From: Sedimentimonas flavescens
Lineage (GTDB): Bacteria; Pseudomonadota; Alphaproteobacteria; Rhodobacterales; Rhodobacteraceae
Length of the DNA stretch: 64,000 nt
Reading direction: 5' to 3'
Assembly (NCBI RefSeq): GCF_019264375.1
Contig: NZ_JAHVAI010000001.1
Location: 434,001 to 498,000 of the forward strand
Positions within the stretch are counted from its first letter, which is position 1. Each line of letters begins with the position of its first letter. This document shows positions 61,818 to 64,000 of this stretch, piece after piece. The position numbers were made by a program, and so were the translations under genes. A model generated the notes under the pieces. That model was not told where the DNA came from, made no database searches, and saw only the letters and a program-made list of their open reading frames with translations.

Positions 61818-63889
61818 CGATATTCCTCGATCAGCGACAGGAATACCTCGGCGAAACGCTCGACCTTGGCCTCTCCCATGCCCGCAATCCGCGCCAGATC
61901 GCTGCGCGAGCGCGGCTTGGCCTCGGCGATCTTGCGCAGGGTCGATTGCGTGCAGCTCAGGTAGCGATCATTGCCGTGACCGCCATGGGCCAGATCAAGC
62001 TGCGCCTGCGCGAGACGGTCGAAGAGCGCCCCCTCCTCGCGCCCGGCAAGCTTCATCCGCGCGGGGTGGATGTCACCCGCCCCCGCCCCGGCGATCACCT
62101 CAAGGAAGGCCGCACCGTAACTGTCGAGCTTCTTCGCCCCCACCCCGTTGATCCGCGCCATCTGGTCGATGCTGGCAGGGCGCGCCTCGGCCATCTCGAT
62201 CAGGGTGCGGTCGGGAAAGATCATATAGGCGGGCAGGCCCGCAGCCTCGGACAGCGCGCGCCGCTTGGCCTTGAGCGCGGACAGAAGCGGCGCATCCTCG
62301 TCTGAGACCAGCGCCTTGACCACGGGCCGACCCTTGGCCTTGCGGATCAGGTCGCGGCGCAGGGTGATCCCCTCTTCGCCGCGCAGGATCGGGCGGGCGC
62401 GATCGGTCATTACCAGCGCGCCGTGACGCTCGACATCGGGGCGCACAAGGTCGTGGCCCATCATCTGCCGGAATACCGCCTGCCATTGCGGGCGGGTCAT
62501 GTCGCGGCCCACGCCGAAGGTGGGCAGCTTGTCGTGACCGCGCGCGGTGATGCGCTCGTTCGTGTTGCCCATCAGGATCTCGATCAGGTGGCCCGCGCCA
62601 TAGCTTTCGCCCGTGCGCAGCGCGGCCGAAAGCGCCTTGCGCACGGCCTCAGTGCCGTCGAAGAGATCGGGCGGGGTTTCGCACAAATCGCAATTTCTGC
62701 AGGGCTCGGCCATCTCTTCGCCGAAATAGGCCAGCAGCTTCTGGCGGCGGCAGGAATTGGCCTCGGCCAGACCGAGCAGCGCATTGAGGCGCGCGTGATC
62801 GGCACCCTTGCGCTCAGACGGTGCGAGGCCCTCGTCGATCTGCTGGCGGCGAAAGCGGATATCGTCGGGGCCATAAAGGGTCAGTGTCTCGGCCGGGGCC
62901 CCATCGCGGCCCGCGCGGCCGATCTCTTGATAGTAACCCTCAATGGATTTGGGCAGATCGGCATGGGCGACCCAGCGAATGTCGGGCTTGTCGATCCCCA
63001 TGCCGAAGGCGACCGTAGCCACCACGATCAGCCCATCCTCGCGCTGAAAGCGGGCCTCGACGGTGCGGCGATCCTCGGCCTCCATCCCGCCGTGATAGTG
63101 GCAGGCGGGGTGCCCGGCCTCGTTGAGCGCCTTGGCAAGGCTTTCGGTCCGCGCGCGCGAGGCGCAATAGACGATGCCGGACTGACCCCGGCGCGCGGCG
63201 GCAAAGCGCAGGATCTGCTGGCGCGGCTGGTCCTTGGGCTCGAAAGCCAGATGGATATTGGGCCGGTCGAAGCCGCGCAGGAAGGTCGCCGGGGCCTGGC
63301 CGTCAAACAGGCGTGAGACGATCTCGGCGCGGGTTTCCTCGTCGGCGGTGGCCGTGAAGGCGGCCAGCGGCACGCCAAGGGCGCGCTTCAGCTCACCTAT
63401 ACGTAGGTAGTCGGGGCGGAAATCATGGCCCCACTGGCTGACGCAATGCGCCTCATCGACCGCAATCAGCCGCGTGCCCGCGCGCCGCAACAGCCCCAGC
63501 GTGGCGACCGAGGCCAACCGTTCAGGCGCGATATAGAGCAGCTTGAGGCAGCCCGCGTCGATCGCGGCAAAGACCGCCTCCGTCTCTTCCTCCGTATTGC
63601 CCGAGGTCAGCGCACCGGCCTCGACCCCCGCCTCGCGCAGCGCGCGCACCTGATCGCGCATCAGCGCGATCAGCGGCGAGATGACGACCGTCATCCCCGG
63701 CAGGCACAGCGCCGGTAACTGGAAGCACAGCGACTTGCCGCCGCCTGTGGGCATGATGGCCAGCGTGTCGCGCCCGGCCAGAACCGCGCGCACAATCTCT
63801 TCCTGACCCGGCCGGAACGCCTGAAACCCGAAGACCGAGGCCAGCAGCGCGCCGGGATCGGGCGCAGGATCGGTCACCGGGTCCAGCAT
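61814..63889 (-). CDS. recQ: ATP-dependent DNA helicase RecQ
   Basis: RecQ is a 3'-5' helicase for recombination and fork repair. The 691-residue protein has Walker A PTGGGKSLCFQLPA, DEAH box VDEAHCVSQWGHDFRPDY with the aromatic-rich loop, and motif VI QEIGRAGRDG. The RecQ-Ct zinc cysteines are C in NSCRRQK and CRNCDLC. Two HRDC domains follow, one near LPAYMIFPDRTLIEMAEARP and one near the C-terminus (SRSDLARIAGMGEAKVERFA). It begins three bases after the stop of the YggT-family gene. Confidence 0.96.
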   Translation of the reverse strand: MLDPVTDPAPDPGALLASVFGFQAFRPGQEEIVRAVLAGRDTLAIMPTGGGKSLCFQLPALCLPGMTVVISPLIALMRDQVRALREAGVEAGALTSGNTEEETEAVFAAIDAGCLKLLYIAPERLASVATLGLLRRAGTRLIAVDEAHCVSQWGHDFRPDYLRIGELKRALGVPLAAFTATADEETRAEIVSRLFDGQAPATFLRGFDRPNIHLAFEPKDQPRQQILRFAAARRGQSGIVYCASRARTESLAKALNEAGHPACHYHGGMEAEDRRTVEARFQREDGLIVVATVAFGMGIDKPDIRWVAHADLPKSIEGYYQEIGRAGRDGAPAETLTLYGPDDIRFRRQQIDEGLAPSERKGADHARLNALLGLAEANSCRRQKLLAYFGEEMAEPCRNCDLCETPPDLFDGTEAVRKALSAALRTGESYGAGHLIEILMGNTNERITARGHDKLPTFGVGRDMTRPQWQAVFRQMMGHDLVRPDVERHGALVMTDRARPILRGEEGITLRRDLIRKAKGRPVVKALVSDEDAPLLSALKAKRRALSEAAGLPAYMIFPDRTLIEMAEARPASIDQMARINGVGAKKLDSYGAAFLEVIAGAGAGDIHPARMKLAGREEGALFDRLAQAQLDLAHGGHGNDRYLSCTQSTLRKIAEAKPRSRSDLARIAGMGEAKVERFAEVFLSLIEEYR

Positions 63890-63892
63890 GGA

Positions 63893-64000
63893 TCAATAGC
63901 CGAAGAAGAAGCCCGCGTTGTTGATCAGCGCGCGTTGCAGGATGATCACCACGATGAAGGCGACCAGCGGCGCAAGGTCCAGCCCCGGCGTGGCGGGCAG
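63893..64000 (-). CDS. YggT family membrane protein (partial, 5' end outside window)
   Basis: Only the last 35 codons are visible. They encode a TM helix ending LAPLVAFIVVIILQRALINN and a terminal AGFFFGY, which fits the second helix of the YggT family. The role is uncertain; the family is linked to osmotic stress or membrane organisation. It is upstream of recQ with a three-base gap, so the two are probably co-transcribed. Confidence 0.75.
   Translation of the reverse strand: MPATPGLDLAPLVAFIVVIILQRALINNAGFFFGY

Overview
The window is about 64 kb of high-GC, gene-dense DNA that reads as chromosome of a Rhodobacter-like alphaproteobacterium (Rhodobacterales). The evidence is the block ccoNOQP-ccoGHIS / universal stress protein / fnrL / hemN with FNR boxes, the rpmH-rnpA-yidD-...-yidC-MOSC-engB block, the ethylmalonyl-CoA pathway genes meaA and ccr, and a membrane-anchored cytochrome c-y type protein. 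I see no prophage, insertion sequence, integrase or CRISPR array; nearly everything is chromosomal housekeeping or metabolism.

Layout. 1-2.9 kb: divergent meaA (ethylmalonyl-CoA mutase, cut by the window edge) and ccr (crotonyl-CoA carboxylase/reductase), two steps of acetyl-CoA assimilation without the glyoxylate shunt. 3-5 kb: tRNA-Arg(ACG) with its promoter, then an orphan sensor kinase. 5.3-12.2 kb: rpmH, rnpA, yidD, ttcA, a catalytically degenerate GGDEF-EAL protein, yidC, a MOSC protein and engB, mostly overlapping or tightly spaced. 12.4-14 kb: a D,D-carboxypeptidase with a long linker and a SPOR-like end. 14-25.6 kb: the microaerobic respiration block. The cbb3 oxidase structural genes (ccoNOQP) and assembly genes (ccoGHIS) are followed by a stress protein gene, the oxygen regulator gene fnrL and the oxygen-independent haem enzyme gene hemN. 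Four FNR-type palindromes sit in their control regions. 25.6-31.4 kb: a yejABEF-type peptide ABC importer. 31.5-41 kb: a membrane-anchored cytochrome c, prephenate dehydratase, NADH pyrophosphatase, a nucleotidase, methionine aminopeptidase, a three-gene overlapping set (MoCF-domain protein, acetyltransferase, OmpA-like protein) and a LysR regulator. 41.2-43.3 kb: 2,4-dienoyl-CoA reductase. 43.3-51.4 kb: two conserved uncharacterised genes, then an operon containing a lipoprotein, ynjD, ynjC, ynjB, ynjF and a TVP38/TMEM64 membrane domain fused to a flavin disulfide reductase. 51.5-53.5 kb: amino-sugar kinase and nagA. 53.5-57.4 kb: serB, serC and serA, covering serine biosynthesis, with a two-hairpin leader before serC. 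57.5-64 kb: a metallophosphoesterase, an acetyl-CoA acetyltransferase, a hybrid sensor kinase, recQ and the tail of a YggT-family gene.

The most interesting items are: (i) the TVP38-flavoenzyme fusion in an operon with YnjBCD and YnjF, which mirrors the uncharacterised ydjXYZ-ynjABCDEF locus of E. coli and suggests a conserved envelope system of unknown function; (ii) the spacing of the FNR box, -10 element and start codon in the fnrL/hemN divergent region, which predicts a leaderless hemN mRNA and FnrL road-blocking its own gene; (iii) a CcoQ subunit with a cysteine-rich tail; (iv) a GGDEF-EAL protein that has lost both catalytic centres; and (v) a candidate serC leader RNA. All functional statements are by reading and recall of families; no database search was run.
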